The position numbers and the translations under genes are program-made. A DNA stretch of 64,000 nt, taken from Symbiodinium natans. Lineage: Eukaryota > Sar > Dinophyceae > Suessiales > Symbiodiniaceae. Positions within the stretch are counted from its first letter, which is position 1. Every line of letters starts with the position of its first letter. The notes beneath the pieces were generated by a model, which did not search any database, was not told the origin of the DNA, and saw only the letters and a program-made list of their open reading frames with translations. Where the stretch lies: NCBI GenBank assembly GCA_905221605.1, contig CAJNDS010001535.1, positions 64,001-128,000 on the forward strand, given 5' to 3'. This document shows positions 27,719 through 39,590 of the stretch, piece by piece.

Positions 27719-30589
27719 TTAGTAATCCATAACCAAACAGCAATGTTCAAACCACAAGAGCTGGTCCAGCGAAGATTTTGCTCCCACGTGACACATCCCA
27801 TTGATCACCGGGAGGTTCGCCCCAAACTCCAAGATCAACCAGAGAGGGATAATCAGGGGCCCATTGTCTTCCCTAATCAACGTCCCTTTCTCTGTAATCC
27901 TCATTATCACACCACCCAGCGCGCTTTGCACCGTAACCGTAGTGTCAGGTAAACATTCCCATGGAAAAAGCGTCCGCACAAGGTGTGTCGCAGCTGTATC
28001 CACCAAAGCCACCCTATTTTCTCGCTGAAGTAACCCAGAATCACACAACACGCGAATACTAGGTTCGCCGCTCGACCCGGCCTGCTGAGGTGACAGTTTC
28101 AAAGCCTTCAGCACCTCAAGAGCCTCAGCGTAGAATTGGTTAGGCGTTGGTGGGGTCGAAGGACTTGCTGAACCTCCTTCAGTTCTCCAATTTGCAGTCT
28201 CTTCTCCTCCCTCAGCCACTTCTGCCTTTTTGGCATTTCCCCATTTTCCACCTTTGCCGCCCTTTCCCCCCTTGGGAGATTTTCCTTTGAATTTATTCCT
28301 TTCGGAATTTGAGTCCGCATTGGGCCTTGCACCATCTTTATATGGACACTGCGGCTGTAGATGGCCAACGGCCCCACATTCGAAACATCTTCCACGCTCC
28401 AGGGAGTCCTTGTCATGGCGAAACTTGCAGCGTGACCCGAACTTGCAGCCTGCTTCTGTCTTTCCATATACCCAACAGAATGGACGTTCACCATCATTGC
28501 TGTACCTTTTTCCTTTCCCTTTGCCTTTGTCACCCTCCTCTGTCTCGTCACCATTTCCCTTTTGGGCCTTGTTTAACCGTGCCCTTTTCTTGGCGTCCGA
28601 GTCCTGCTTCACCTCTTGATCACCAGCACTATGCAATAGCAGCTCAAACTCTGCTTGTAACATTTCAGCTAGTTGTGTCGCAGTTTCAGAGGTCGGCGAG
28701 TAGTCCACCCCCAATTTCTCCCGAAAGGATGCCACTCTGAAATGAACCGTAGGGCGTTTTGCCAGCAACGCGGATGATAAAGCATCCAATCCCTTGATAA
28801 GCAGGGTAGCGTCCGGCTCGGCCGCTCGCAACTCCCTTAATCGGGAACGCCATTGCGCCCATTGACGCACTCCCTTTATGGCCTCTGAGATCGAGGTAGC
28901 CGAAGATGGTTGCACCAAGAAGTTCAACATTGTGCTGCGCTCGTTTGCTCCACCTGGTTGGTAAACCGTCAGCAATTTGTAAAATATCATCACCGATCCC
29001 AACATTCGAGTGGAAACGATCTCAGTCTTCAATCTCTCCGGAATCGCCTGCAGCAGCAGAGACACTGCCCTCTGCTCCAACAAAACGTGCGCAGTTTGAA
29101 CCACCTTGAGTCCTTCCAGCTCAGCCTTGATGCCCAACCTTTCCAGCGGGGAAACACTCAACCATTTGGCATGCGCCTGATACGCCCTTGAATAGACGCA
29201 TTGCCACCACACCCTTCCTGTATCTGTCAGCGAAGACAACATTGGCTCGATCATTGCGATCCAATCCCCTAGTGCCGTCGGATTGCTTGGCGTATAGTCT
29301 GCCAAAGTAGGAAGACTCATCACATGCTTTCCAAGAGCGTTCGGTTCCAGAACTATCACCAATTATCGGCATACCTCGTGGCACCACTGCTCCAGGGGGT
29401 AAACTGACACCACCACCAGGCCTTTGCGGCAGTCCCTGTCCCATACCAGGCGCAAAAGCTGTTAGTGGAACCTTTTCCAATTCCAACTTCCCAGCTGTCA
29501 TTTTCCACCGATACCGAACATTTTCCACCATTGTATATCCACCCGATCCTTCAGCATACTCCTGCGTCGCGGTTTCTCGAGCTGAACTAAAACCGGGCTG
29601 ATTCACTATAGGTGCGGCAGAACCATCAACACCTGCCGGCAAGGCAGCTATCGGTACCTGTGTCAAACCGGGCGGACCACCTGCATATGCACCACTTGCA
29701 GAACCTCCCAGGGGGTAATTCAGCGGAGGCAATCTGGAGGGTTTCTTCCCTTCAGGTAAATGCAACATTGGCACTTCTCTTTCGGCCTCCACCTTACCAT
29801 CCCCCTTCCTGGACTCAGGCAAGGGTTGAAGATCACAACCCTTTGGCAGGTCGTAACCCTCAATCGGCAGCCATGTCCCATCAGGCGACACAGTCCAAAA
29901 ACCATCCAAACCATCGGTGTAGAAACTTGTCCTGGCAGATACTGTTTCTCTGGAGTCATACCCAAGGGATATGCAGCATTTGCGTCCACCACTCCAGTGC
30001 TCCGTGCCCGCGAAGCTGACTCAGATGCAGCAGAGGTATAACTTTTCTCCTCCACTCTATGCAACCTGTTTCCCAGCTCCTTTGTCTGCACCAGCAGCTC
30101 TTTGAGTGCACGCTTTACCACTGCCATATCTTCACCTTGCTCTTCACCAGTCAGATCAGGAATAAGCTCTTCCTCTGCTTGTGTCTCACCAATATTACCT
30201 CGTTCCATCTGGCCCATTAAGCCTGACGATGGCCTCTCAGCTGGCGCAGGTTCTCGATCCCGAAGTTCTGGCAGCGACGGTGGCCTTCTTGTCTCTTCAC
30301 CACTTCTATCCCCTCCGCTCGCAGGAAGACTTGCCGGCCTTGATTGCCTCAGTCTCATGTCTTCATGAGCCCGCTCGCTCCAGAAAGGATTCGCTGCTGG
30401 AAACGGAACCACTTCATTTTCCACCTGAGATGTTTGTTGTATCATTGCAACTTCCCTACCATCTGTCAGTGCTTGCACCACTTGCTGTCGTTCTTCACCC
30501 CCATCACCACGATTTTCTTCGGCTTCATTGGCCGCGGATGACAGTCCAGGTTCCGACCGACGCCGCAACATGTCCATTGCGCTAAACAA
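27719..30589 (-). CDS. copia gag with zinc knuckles, in three overlapping frames
   Basis: Three minus-strand segments form one protein: 30589-29720 (starts MFSAMDMLRRRSEPG, acidic and Pro/Ser-rich), 29909-29121 (Gly/Pro-rich), and 29362-27719 (helical capsid region, 547 aa). The last has a C-x9-C-x5-C-x3-H finger (C296, C306, C312, H316) and a classic CCHC knuckle C326-x2-C-x4-H-x4-C339, both nucleic-acid binding, followed by Lys/Gly-rich sequence. Near its end VALVDTAATH (D455) resembles an aspartic-protease active site, a second one beside the LDSGASH of the next segment. The ATG near 30570-30589 is the likely start. Frame changes lie near 29.92 and 29.35 kb. Confidence 0.8.
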
Positions 30590-30619
30590 GCGTAAAATCT
30601 TACCTACACCGCAGGAAGC

Positions 30620-30638
30620 CTAATTTGGGCTCATAACC
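30620..30638 (-). other. Primer-binding site, half-tRNA type
   Basis: Directly inside the 5' LTR, the minus strand reads GGTTATGAGCCCAA. Its complement, GGGCTCATAACC, is a tRNA-Met anticodon stem-loop (loop CTCATAA, anticodon CAT), not a tRNA 3' end. Drosophila copia and yeast Ty5 prime with tRNA-Met cleaved in the anticodon region, so the same mode is inferred. Confidence 0.7.
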
Positions 30639-30873
30639 TACGGGGAGCAACCGAAGGGGGACAAGGAACAAAACAGTCAACCCCAACCGAAGCCCTGAAT
30701 TTACTCCTGGACCAACCAACCAAACCAACAAAACCCCAACCCGAAGGGCGCTCTAACTTTTCAACTGCTAGCGGACGGATCCAGGCCATCCTTGAGCCAA
30801 ATATTGTCGGGCGCATTGACCCCTTTTCTTTTAACTCCAAACCCAATTGCTGAATACAAACTGCAGCTCCGCA
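30639..30873 (-). repeat. 5' LTR of the copia element (235 bp)
   Basis: Same sequence as 20934-21167 with one additional T. Near-identity of the LTRs means a recent insertion, unless LTR conversion or assembly collapse occurred. Confidence 0.93.
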
Positions 30874-30925
30874 TAGGGTTTAGGGTTTAGGGTATAGGGT
30901 TTAGGGTATAGGGTTTAGGGTTTAG
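30874..30925. repeat. TTTAGGG array interrupted by the copia element (right part), with TSD TAGGG at 30874-30878
   Basis: TTTAGGG units with two TATAGGG variants. Together with 20870-20933 this was one array before insertion. Beyond it lies the right arm of a family A hairpin whose left arm is at about 20838. Confidence 0.85.
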
Positions 30926-33100
30926 GGGTACTTCTACATAGGATATAAGCATGGCAACTATGGGGTTATGACCTTGTTCAGGGCACTTACAAGCACCCAT
31001 GAACTGCCATGAACCTTCAAGTAAGCCTTTTTCCCTACGCCGGAGGCAGGGGCTGGCTTATGGCGTAGTCCTCAAGGGTTTAGGGTCCAGGAATAATTTG
31101 GGGTATATTCGTCAGGTTGAAGGGTGGAGAGTTCCCACGAAGGGACCTTGTAGAAGTCTTCCATGTACGGAGTAGAAGGAGGGTTGTTATGAAGGGTTCT
31201 GAACCCTAAACCCTAAACCCGCAAGTCTGCCCCATGGTTCATGTCATCCATCGCCCCCGCCACTGACAGCAAAGAACCACTTTACAGCGTCAACCTTTGG
31301 CTGTTCTACACGCAACAGATTCAATGAACAAATCGATTATATATATATATATATATACATACAGAAAAAAAACGACTTCACGGAGACTTGAAACTAAACA
31401 GACGTCGATCCCCCCCCCCCCTAAACTGTAAACCCTAAACCCAAAACCCAATACCCAATAAACCCTAAGCCCGATTTGGTCTTAGGGAGTCTTAGCGACC
31501 AGGGCTTAGGACTTCTTCATAAGGGTCAAGGGTTTCAGGGCTTCGGGGGACCTAGGGAGTTGGGGGTTTAGGGGCCCCCAAGCAAGGTTTAGGGTTTCGG
31601 GCTTCTTTAGGGTTCAGGGCTTAGGGTTGAGGGTTCAGAGTTTAGGATTTAGGTTTTAGGGTTTAGGGCTTACTTAGGATTCAGGGTTTAGGGTTTGGGG
31701 CTTTAGGTTTCGGAACCCCCACGAGCGGCCTTGTTGGCACATTCAGAGGCGTTGTCTTCGGAGGGGCACCCTGCAAAACAGGCGAGGATGACAAAGGTTT
31801 CGGACTTGATGAGGCTTTTCTAGGATGACACTCCTACATAGGGTACCTCTTAATCCCAGCAAGGGAAAAGATAAATTGCCCCAAGGGCCTACCTAGTTTT
31901 CATAGCCTGAACCCGAATTATACAGCCCGTAGATATGGCTGAACTTACAAGTCTGTTAAGTTGGTTCGGAAGTACAAGCATGTAGGCTATAAATGCCACT
32001 CTGGGTAGCCCAGTAAGTATATTATGAGAAGGGTACCCTTTTTGGGCTTGGTTACTTTCTAAGGGAACCCAGAACAAAAACAAAGGGTAGAGGGTACCAC
32101 TGGGCTACCAAGCATTGTAGCAATGCACAGAGGAAGAGACCTCCCTGTAAATAGACACCAGCATCGGGGGACACTGCTTAGGGTTCAGGCTTTGTTTCAC
32201 ATTTCCACCGCCGCGAAGGACGCGTGTGTGGTGAAGGGGTTGAGGAGTTCGGGGTTTAGGGTGTTTAGGGTGCTGCGGGTTTAGGAGTTGGGGGGCTTAC
32301 TTGGAGGTTCATGGTACTTAGTAACCCAACTATAGCGGTACTTATCATCCAACTATAACCAGTAGGACTCCCAAGGTGGGGAGGATACTTCAGGAGGCTC
32401 AACTCCAACCCAAAATCCCCTAAAGCCTCTAGCAGCAAAAGACCTGAAAGAACCGTCAATGGTCAGTACATATACAAGTGAAACTGGGCACCAAGCTGTT
32501 AGGATCGAAGCGAAGCTTGATGCGAGCCGCAACTGACTGCAAGGATCCCTGTGCCCGACATACATTGGCAAACATATGTGAGAAAATTATCGCCTGAAGG
32601 GTGTATCGACTGGGGGTGGGCCGGAGGGGGGGGGGGGGGGCATCAACAAGAATTGCAAGGATTCTCGTCTGAAAGACGGAGGATGCGCCGTGTCCAAAAT
32701 CCTCCATTCGTCAAACTGTGTGCAGTAAGGCAGAGCATCCAGAAAGTTTGCTCCATGTGGCCACAAAGGCGCGGCTGTCTTGCTACTGAAGCATAGCGGG
32801 CGCTGCGAATCTAGTTGAAAACGTGCTTGGGCTTGGCAGGAACTGAATTCGAAGTAAACCATACTGATAGCAGGGATCTGAATCCGAGTTTCGTTCTCAA
32901 CGGTTCTGAAATTCAGCCTAACCCCTAAACCCGAAACCCAAAACCCTAAACCCTAAACCCTTAGCCTGATTAGGGCCTGAAGGCCTCTCGGGCTTTAGGG
33001 GATGCGGTGTAGCGGTTTGGGGCCCTTGGGGGTCGAAGGGTTGGGGTACAGTGACGGCTGTGCTTCGAGACAAGACATGCGCATACATGCGCCCTGTCTA
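30926..33100. other. Gene-poor region with hairpin elements
   Basis: Contents: the right arm of a split family A element (to about 31028), TA microsatellite (31337-31357), degenerate arrays (31580-31720), a family B copy (about 32000-32112) and a family A copy (about 32297-32395). The ORFs at 32353-32862 span a G13 tract and are not convincing genes. Confidence 0.5.
32000..32112. repeat. Family B inverted-repeat element, no array inside
   Basis: GGGTAGCCCAGTAAGTAT at the left and CCACTGGGCTACCAAG at the right are inverted repeats, with GGGTACCCTTTTT / AAAGGGTAGAGGGTACC inside. It is the uninterrupted counterpart of 749-961. Confidence 0.65.
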
Positions 33101-33523
33101 GGGTTTAGGGTTTAGGGTTTAGGGTGTGGGGTTTAGGGTTTAGGGTTTAGGGTTTAGGGTTTAGGGTTTAGGGTTTAGGGGTTAGGGTTTAGGGTTTAGG
33201 GTTTAGGGTTTAGGGTTTAGGGTTTAGGGTTTAGGGTTTAGGGTTTAGGGTTTAGGGTTTAGGGTTTAGGGTTTAGGGTTTAGGTTAGGGTTTAGGGTTT
33301 AGGGTTTAGGGTTTAGGGTTTAGGGTTTAGGGTTTAGGGTTTAGGGTTTAGGGTTTAGGGTTTAGGGTTTAGGGTTTAGGGTTAGGTTTAGGGTTTAGGG
33401 TTTAGGGTTTAGGGTTTAGGGTTTAGGGTTTAGGGTTTAGGGTTTAGGGTTTAGGGTTTAGGGTTTAGGGTTTAGGGTTTAGGGTTTAGGGTTTAGGGTT
33501 TAGGGTTTAGGGTTTAGGGTTTA
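33101..33523. repeat. Longest TTTAGGG array in the window (about 60 units)
   Basis: Near-perfect tandem array with single-base deletions near 33285 and 33383. The next island (33531-33638) is open in several frames but was not assigned. Confidence 0.97.
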
Positions 33524-35322
33524 AGTCAAACAAACCCTTACATGGAGCAAATCCAGCTCTTGCTTTTGGAAGCCTCCGGGCGGGGTCAGCGGCACCACCC
33601 AAAGCCTAAGATCAGTTCAGGGCTTGAGGGGTTGTCCTAAACCCTAAACCCTAAACCCTAAACCCGAAACCCTAAACCCTAAACCCACAGCCGAGAATGA
33701 GTTCAGGCTTGAATGCTTTGCCAACACCTCAGGGTGTCTGTTCGGGCTTTGTTGTGAGGCCCCCTAAACGCTATGCCCTACACCCTCAACCCTAAACCCA
33801 AAACCCTGAACCCTAAACCCTACACCCTACACCCTAAACCCTACTTACAATTGGGTTGAACCCTGAACTAAGCTAGCCCACCGAGTTGGCCTCCAATGTG
33901 ATGTCATGGGCATTCGGTGCGGGGAGCCCTGGACCCTTCGGCCCCCCCCCCCCCCCCCCCCGCCCCTAAACAACACAAAAAAACATGAATAGTAGCAATA
34001 AATAGTAATAATAAGGAGACAGAATGAATCGTAAGAATAAATAGTAATACAAAAAAAGAATGAAAATAAATAGAGAGGCTCTTTGAGAGGAGGTTTGGGG
34101 AGCTCCAGAACCCCCGAAACGAAACCTTCAGCCTCGTCTGCGGAGCCCTAAACCCTACACCCCAAACCCGAAACCCCGAAACCTCGAAACCTCGAAACCT
34201 CGAAACCTCGAAACCTCGAAACCTTGAAACCTTGAAACCCTAAACCCTAAACCCTAAACCCTAAACCCTAAACCCTAAACCCTAAAAGCAACACCCCGTC
34301 AGAGGCATCAGCTCTGGATCTGCGGAAACCAAAGGCCGGCGTTCGGTGCCGGTGAAGCTCCTGGAGGGCTTTGGAGTCTTGGGGGTGTGGGGCTTGGGGT
34401 CTTGGGATTTAGGGTTTCGGGTTTGGGGTTTTGGGGCTAGGTTTAGGCGGTTTAGGGTTTAGGGCTTAGGGTTTAGGAGGGTTTGGTTTTTTTCTGGAGG
34501 ATTTATACGGCTTTGCCTTAAACCTGAAACCCCTTGTGTGCAGGGTTGAGGTCTAATTCCAGGGTTGATGGTTTCGGGACCCTAAACCCTAAACCCTGAA
34601 GCCGAAACCCTAAACCCAGTACCCATGAACCTCCAAGTCAAAGCCCCTGAGCGGCCAAACCCGAAGAGACGCCTGGAGGTGGCGAGCCCGGCGACACGCG
34701 CCGAGCGCGGCACTTCTGCCGAGGAGTCCTGAAAGGCATTTTCTCAGGGTACTTCTCGGGTTATATTTCAACCATACCCAATGTGATTTACAACTAGGGC
34801 TCTGTATTCAAGCAAGGATACCATAGCCTAAGCCTGAAACCTTGATCCTTAATCCTTAAACCCTAAAACCCTAAACCCTCCACCCTCAACCCTCAACCCT
34901 AAACCCTAACCCTAGGAGGAGTTGAACAAAACCTGCTCCGAATCGGTTCCCGGTGGATTTCAAAGGCCTCCTGCGTCTTGGCGGACAGAACATCAATCGT
35001 TCCACCAAGGGCCTGTCAGGTTTCAGGGTTCACGGTTCAGGGTTTAGGGTTCGGGTTTCAGTGTTCAGGGTTTAGGGCTTGCGGTTTAGGGTTTAGGGCT
35101 TAGGGTTTAAGGGTTGAGGGTTTGAGGTCCCTTGTGTGGGTGGAGGAGTCTGCAGCCATTTGCTTTGAGGGTTCTCGGATCCAGATTCACGGAGACCCTG
35201 TTGGGTTTAGGTTTGGGTTTAGGGTTACATAGGGGTTTGGGGTTCAGGGTTTGGGGTTTGGAGATTGGGGTTTAGGGTTTAGGGCTTAGGGTTATGTTGT
35301 ACCCTTTACCCTGAACCCTCAG
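33524..35322. other. Arrays and islands, no assigned gene
   Basis: Contents: CCCTAAA tracts, a C-homopolymer run (about 33942-33961), a tandem CCTCGAAA block (about 34180-34225), a CCCTAAA array (34235-34286) and several GC-rich islands with short open frames in more than one frame (34630-34730, 34920-35015). Exons are possible but not resolved. Confidence 0.45.
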
Positions 35323-35419
35323 GCAGCCCTCAAGGTATTCGACATGCTCCAGAAAGAAGCTCACAAACCTGAAGAAGCTGCTGCTGCACCCATACATGGA
35401 TCTACTTCTACAGTTCGGG
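35323..35419 (+). CDS. Candidate internal exon (unrecognised)
   Basis: The acceptor is CTGAACCCTCAG|G. The frame AALKVFDMLQKEAHKPEEAA then AAPIHGSTSTVR is strongly protein-like (amphipathic helix then flexible linker). It ends TTCGGG|GTACCCTAAACC, a GT donor abutting the CCCTAAA array at 35429-35506. Confidence 0.48.
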
Positions 35420-35689
35420 GTACCCTAAACCCCAGACCCTAAACCCTAAACCCTAAACCCTAAACCCTAAACCCTAAACCCTAAACCCTAAACCCTAAAC
35501 CCTAAACCGCGACAAGGAGGGGGCCGGGGGGGGGGGTGGGTGGAGGCCTCAATGCGCTGCTTCTCCTCGGGAGACGCCGGTTTGTGGTCCTGGAGGAAGG
35601 GATTTAGGGTTTAGGGTTTAGGGTTTAGGGTTTAGGGTTTAGGGCAGGCCGGAGGACACTTAGGCTTGACAAGGTTTGGGGTTCGGGGT

Positions 35690-35822
35690 TTAGGGTTTAG
35701 GGTTTAGGGTTTAGGGTTTAGCTGTTTAGGGTTTAGGGTTTAGGGTTTAGGGTTTAGGGTTTAGGGTTTAGGGTTTAGGGTTTGGGGTTTGGGGTTTGGG
35801 GTTTGGGGTTTGGGGTTTGGGG
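35690..35822. repeat. TTTAGGG array grading into TTTGGGG units
   Basis: TTTAGGG units followed by seven TTTGGGG units (about 35778-35822), a homogenised A-to-G variant. Confidence 0.85.
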
Positions 35823-36168
35823 TTTAGGCCGTGGGCTTTTCTTGCGCTGTTTACGAGTTTTCGGATTCCTTTACACTTTGTAGGGGGCCTTTCAGGGCGT
35901 TTATAGGCTTGGAGGTCCATGCAGACTCGCAGCCTAAGCTTTCTGGGGCCTTTGCAAATAGCTTCCATGTTGTCAATTGAGGGATTTAATAGGGTTTTCA
36001 GGGCTTGCAGGATTTATATGGTTCATAGCGTTTGCAAGGTTTCTAGGGCGTATAGGGTTTACAGGGCTTAGAGGGCTTATAGGTTTGGGGCTTCGGCTGG
36101 ACATGTAGGGCAGCCCTGTTCAGAGGAAACTTCGACATGAGGCCCCTTCTGAAGCCAAGCCCTAAACC

Positions 36169-36305
36169 CCTAAACCCTAAACCCTAAACCCTAAACCCTA
36201 AACCCTAAACCCTAAACCCTAAACGCCCTAAACCCTAAACCCTAAACCCTAAACCCTAAACCCTAAACCCCTAAACCCCTAAACCCCAAACCCTAAACCC
36301 TGTAC
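36169..36305. repeat. CCCTAAA array
   Basis: About 18 units with minor variants. Confidence 0.93.
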
Positions 36306-36512
36306 CCTAAATCCAAACCCTAAATCGAAGTACAGAACCAAAAAACCCAAATGCGAAGATGCGAGGATACCCCTTATCCTTCCTGCTTTAAGTCCTCCGC
36401 CATTATGGAGGTTTAGGGGTTTAGGGTTTAGGGTTTGGGGTTTAGGGTTTGGGGTTTAGGGGTTTAGGGTTTTGGGGCTTTGAAGTTTAGGGTTTTGGGT
36501 TTAGGATCAGGC

Positions 36513-36592
36513 TGGTGTCCCCCCAGACCCACATCCTTGGTGAGCCGCACGGCCCTGAGCACACTCAGCAGACGCAGCGCCTGCCTCAGTTG
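36513..36592 (-). CDS. Candidate internal exon resembling a voltage-sensor (S4) helix
   Basis: The acceptor is ACCTTAAG|C. The frame QLRQALRLLSVLRAVRLTKD then VGLGGH has Arg at roughly every third or fourth position in a hydrophobic helix, as in S4 of voltage-gated channels. It ends CACCA|GCCTGA, a GC donor. The S4 reading is only a resemblance over about 16 residues; any amphipathic Arg/Leu helix would look similar. Confidence 0.42.
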
Positions 36593-37222
36593 CTTAAGGT
36601 TTCGGGTTCAGGGTTCAGGGTTTCGGGTTAGGGTTTAGAGTTTAGGGTGGGAGGAGGACTCCTTTAAAAAAGACCCCCAAATAGTAGGATCCCCTTATAA
36701 AGGGACCCCAGTAAGGTACCCCTGATGCCGCAAACCTCTATACGAACCATTTTCCCCAAATGGCTGTTAAACCAAACTCCTACACCCCAAACCCTACATG
36801 TTCCATCGTTGCACTCTGAATCCCAGCCAGAACCAGCCCTCGCCGGAAATCCCAAATCCTCAGCCCCATTAGCCCTGTTTGGTACATGCCCGCAGCTGAC
36901 CATCCAAAAACCGCAACACCTCTTCCTGAAGGCTTTTTTCTTCCGAACCCTGAAGTCTACATCTTCAACTCTAAACCCAAACCCTAAACTCTAAACCGTA
37001 AACTCTAAGATTCCTAGCCCCCAAACTCTAACGCCCAAATCCCTCAACCCTTTTCCCACCAAAAAACACCAAACCTTAAACCCCTGAGCCCTTCAATGCC
37101 CAAACCCCAAAACCCCTAAAACCCCCAAACCCCCAAAAGCCCTAAACCCGCAAACCCCTACACCCCAAACCCCTCAACCCTAAGGCCAAACCCCACCTAA
37201 ACCCCAAACCCCAAACCCCAAA

Positions 37223-37478
37223 CTACACCCTAAACCCTAAACCCTAAACTAAACCCTAAACCCTAAACCCTAAACCCTAAACCCTAAACCCTAAACCCTA
37301 AACCCTAAACCCTAAACCCTAAACCCTAAAACATAAACCCTAAACCCTAAACCCTAAACCCTAAACCCTAAACCCTAAACCCTAAACCCTAAACCCTAAA
37401 CCCTAAACCCTAAACCCTAAACCCTAAACCCTAAACCCTAAACCCTAAACCCTAAACCCAAACCCTGAACCCTGAACC
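37223..37478. repeat. CCCTAAA array (about 35 units)
   Basis: Near-perfect array, directly followed by an ATG-starting candidate exon at 37481. Confidence 0.95.
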
Positions 37479-37480
37479 CT

Positions 37481-37573
37481 ATGGTCGCGGGCGTCTGCGC
37501 GGCCAAGGTGCGCCTTGAAAGGCCGAAGGCCGCCATCCCGCTTGAGGCGTACCTGGGGTTTCGAGGGTTTTGA
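37481..37573 (+). CDS. Candidate exon (unrecognised)
   Basis: ATG at 37481, then VAGVCAAKVRLERPKAAIPL and EAYLGF, protein-like and GC-rich. The frame closes at TGA in degenerate repeat; a donor near TACCTGGG|GTTTCG is possible. Start exon or internal exon cannot be told apart. Confidence 0.38.
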   Translation: MVAGVCAAKVRLERPKAAIPLEAYLGFRGF

Positions 37574-37801
37574 GGGTTTAGGGTTTAGGGCTTCGGGGTT
37601 TGGGGGGTTTAGGGTTTACGGTTTAGGGTTTAAGGTAGGGTTTAGGGCTTAGGGGGGTTTAGGGTTTAGGGCTTATGTAAAAGGCAGCAAACCAAAACAC
37701 AGCACAGCGCAGCCTCCAGTTTCTCACTCGGTCTGCTTTGCTGGGACTTGGGGCCTGAGCCAAAAGCCCAAGTTTGAAATGCCAAACTGGATTCCCGCCA
37801 T

Positions 37802-38168
37802 TCAGCATGTGATGACTGCAGCCGCGGACCGCGGAGCTGCCGCAATCGGCTTTCCACCAAGATGGCCGGACATGTCGAGCCCGTTCGATTTGAGAGTTCC
37901 CTCAAGATCGAAAATGGACCTGGGATCCTCCCTCAGAGCCCCGAACCATGAGAGGCTTGCCTTCTGAACGGCAGGAATAAAGGCTCGATACCTCTTTTGG
38001 AACTCTTTGGAGGAACTCCCAAATCGGATAGAGGACCTCCTTGTGAGGATGGCCAGACTTCAACTTGAGGGCCCATTCCCGAGCTGCTTTCGCCAGCCCT
38101 GACGCGGCGACGCGACAACCAACGACAACGACTGCGACCAAGGAGGCAAACAAAGTCCATGAGGCATG
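37802..38168 (-). CDS. Hypothetical terminal exon with an N-proximal membrane helix and one apparent frameshift
   Basis: After CTGTGAG the frame HASWTLFASLVAVVVVGCRV then AASGLAKAAREWALKLKSGH runs to WEFLQRV. The protein-like reading then shifts frame at a TTCCAAAAGAGG run and continues KRYRAFIPAVQKASLSWFGA, LREDPRSIFDLEGTLKSNGL, DMSGHLGGKP to TGA at 37802-37804. The first part has a 20-residue hydrophobic segment. The break at an A4 run suggests a one-base sequence error or a young pseudogene. No family recognised. Confidence 0.5.
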
Positions 38169-39558
38169 CTCACAGTTTAGGGTTTGGGGTTTGGGTTGTT
38201 TAGGGTGTGGGGTTTAGGGTTTTGGGTTTAGGGGTTAGGGTTTAGGGTTTAGGGCTAGGGAGGTGTGGGGCAAGTCTCGGTTCTCTTTGGTTTGAGTTTC
38301 CGTTTAGGGTTTAGGTTTTGAGGGGCTTGGGGATGGTGTTTCGGGTCATAACGTGTAGAGGGTCTAGGGTTTAATCTTCTGGCCAGAATGCACTTTGACT
38401 CCCAATTCAATATGGTTGGGATACACTTAGAACCTAGGCATATAACCATAGTAGTACAGGGCTAGTTTACAAGGAGTTCTTGAAACTGGGTCAATCGGGC
38501 TCCCGAGAAACGCAACCTGTTGCGATTGCGTTTGTGGTTTGACAAAATCACCCTAAACCCTAAACCCTAAACCCGCAACCCTCAACCCTCAACCCTACTT
38601 TCTACTGGGACCGTCAACTAAGTTCATAAAAATTAGGACAAGAACAGGGACGTTTTTAATCGAATTGAAAATGCAGTGAAGACCAACATCCCCAAAAACA
38701 CCCAAAAACATTAATCACCCCAAAGCCCTCAGATGCGGGCCAAAGCTTACCACCCTGCCCCCTTGGCCCAAAATGCCACAAAAAACACTTGCATCTTATG
38801 GTCTTTGGGCCCCGCAACCGACAAACAAACTGGGTTTAGGGGGTTCGAGTTTAGTGTTTAGGGTTTAAGGTTCAGGGTTTAGGGTTTAGGGTTGTGTAAA
38901 AACCCCCGAAATCCTGAAGCCTAAGCCCACGAGCCGATACACCCCCCCCCCCCCCCCCCCCGATTGGAGCGCACCACGTACACCACCCGTGGCGGCCCCG
39001 AACCACCAGCCTGTGAGGTTTAGGGTTTAGGGTTTAGGGTTTAGGGTTTGGGGTTTGGGGTTTAGGGTTGAGGGTTTGGGGTTTAGGGTTTAGGGTTGAG
39101 GGTTTAGGGTTCATTAGGGTCTAGAGGTCTCGTATCTCGGGCTTGCAGGGTAAAATTCCTTGGAGTCGCACCCCACAGGGCCATCCTTCAGAGGCGATCA
39201 GCCCCAAAAATCCGCTTAGGGTTGAAGGTTTAGGGTTTAGGGTTTAGGGTTTAGGGTTTAGGGTTTAGGGTTTAGGGTTTACAAAAGCTCCCGTATAGCA
39301 AAGCGGGGCTCTCTTCCCCGAAAGCTCCGGTTGACGCCTGAAAAGGGAAAAGGGCTCATCCCAAACCCTAAACCCTACGCGAAACACTAAACCCAAACCC
39401 CAAAGCGCCATAAAAATTCCCAAGAGTCACTAAGCTTCAGACCAAGAAATTCAGGAAAAGGTGCCAATGGGAAGCGCATTCCGAAAATGCCTAAAACCCT
39501 CCACCGAAAAGTTAAACAAAAAAGTAAACTGGTTCACAAAGAAGGAACCTAAACCCTA

Positions 39559-39590
<32 letters not shown>

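Larger units (their letters stand above)
20934..30873 (-). mobile_element. Complete Ty1/copia LTR retrotransposon, 9.94 kb, inserted in a telomere-like array
   Basis: LTRs of 234 and 235 bp frame the element and differ, as far as I can see, by a single T in a short T run. Read on the minus strand: 5' LTR (30639-30873), tRNA primer site, gag, protease, methyltransferase-like domain, integrase, dioxygenase-like domain, reverse transcriptase, RNase H, a C-terminal membrane/cysteine tail, polypurine tract, 3' LTR. Integrase before reverse transcriptase defines Ty1/copia. The polyprotein is broken by four frame changes (about 29.92, 29.35, 24.13 and 23.10 kb) and one TAA (27719-27721). These are either real damage or homopolymer sequence errors. 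Confidence 0.95.

Noticed and set aside
22120-30585. Plus-strand ORFs within the copia element
   Set aside because: They lie opposite gag/pol with its clear catalytic motifs, and none resembles a known protein.
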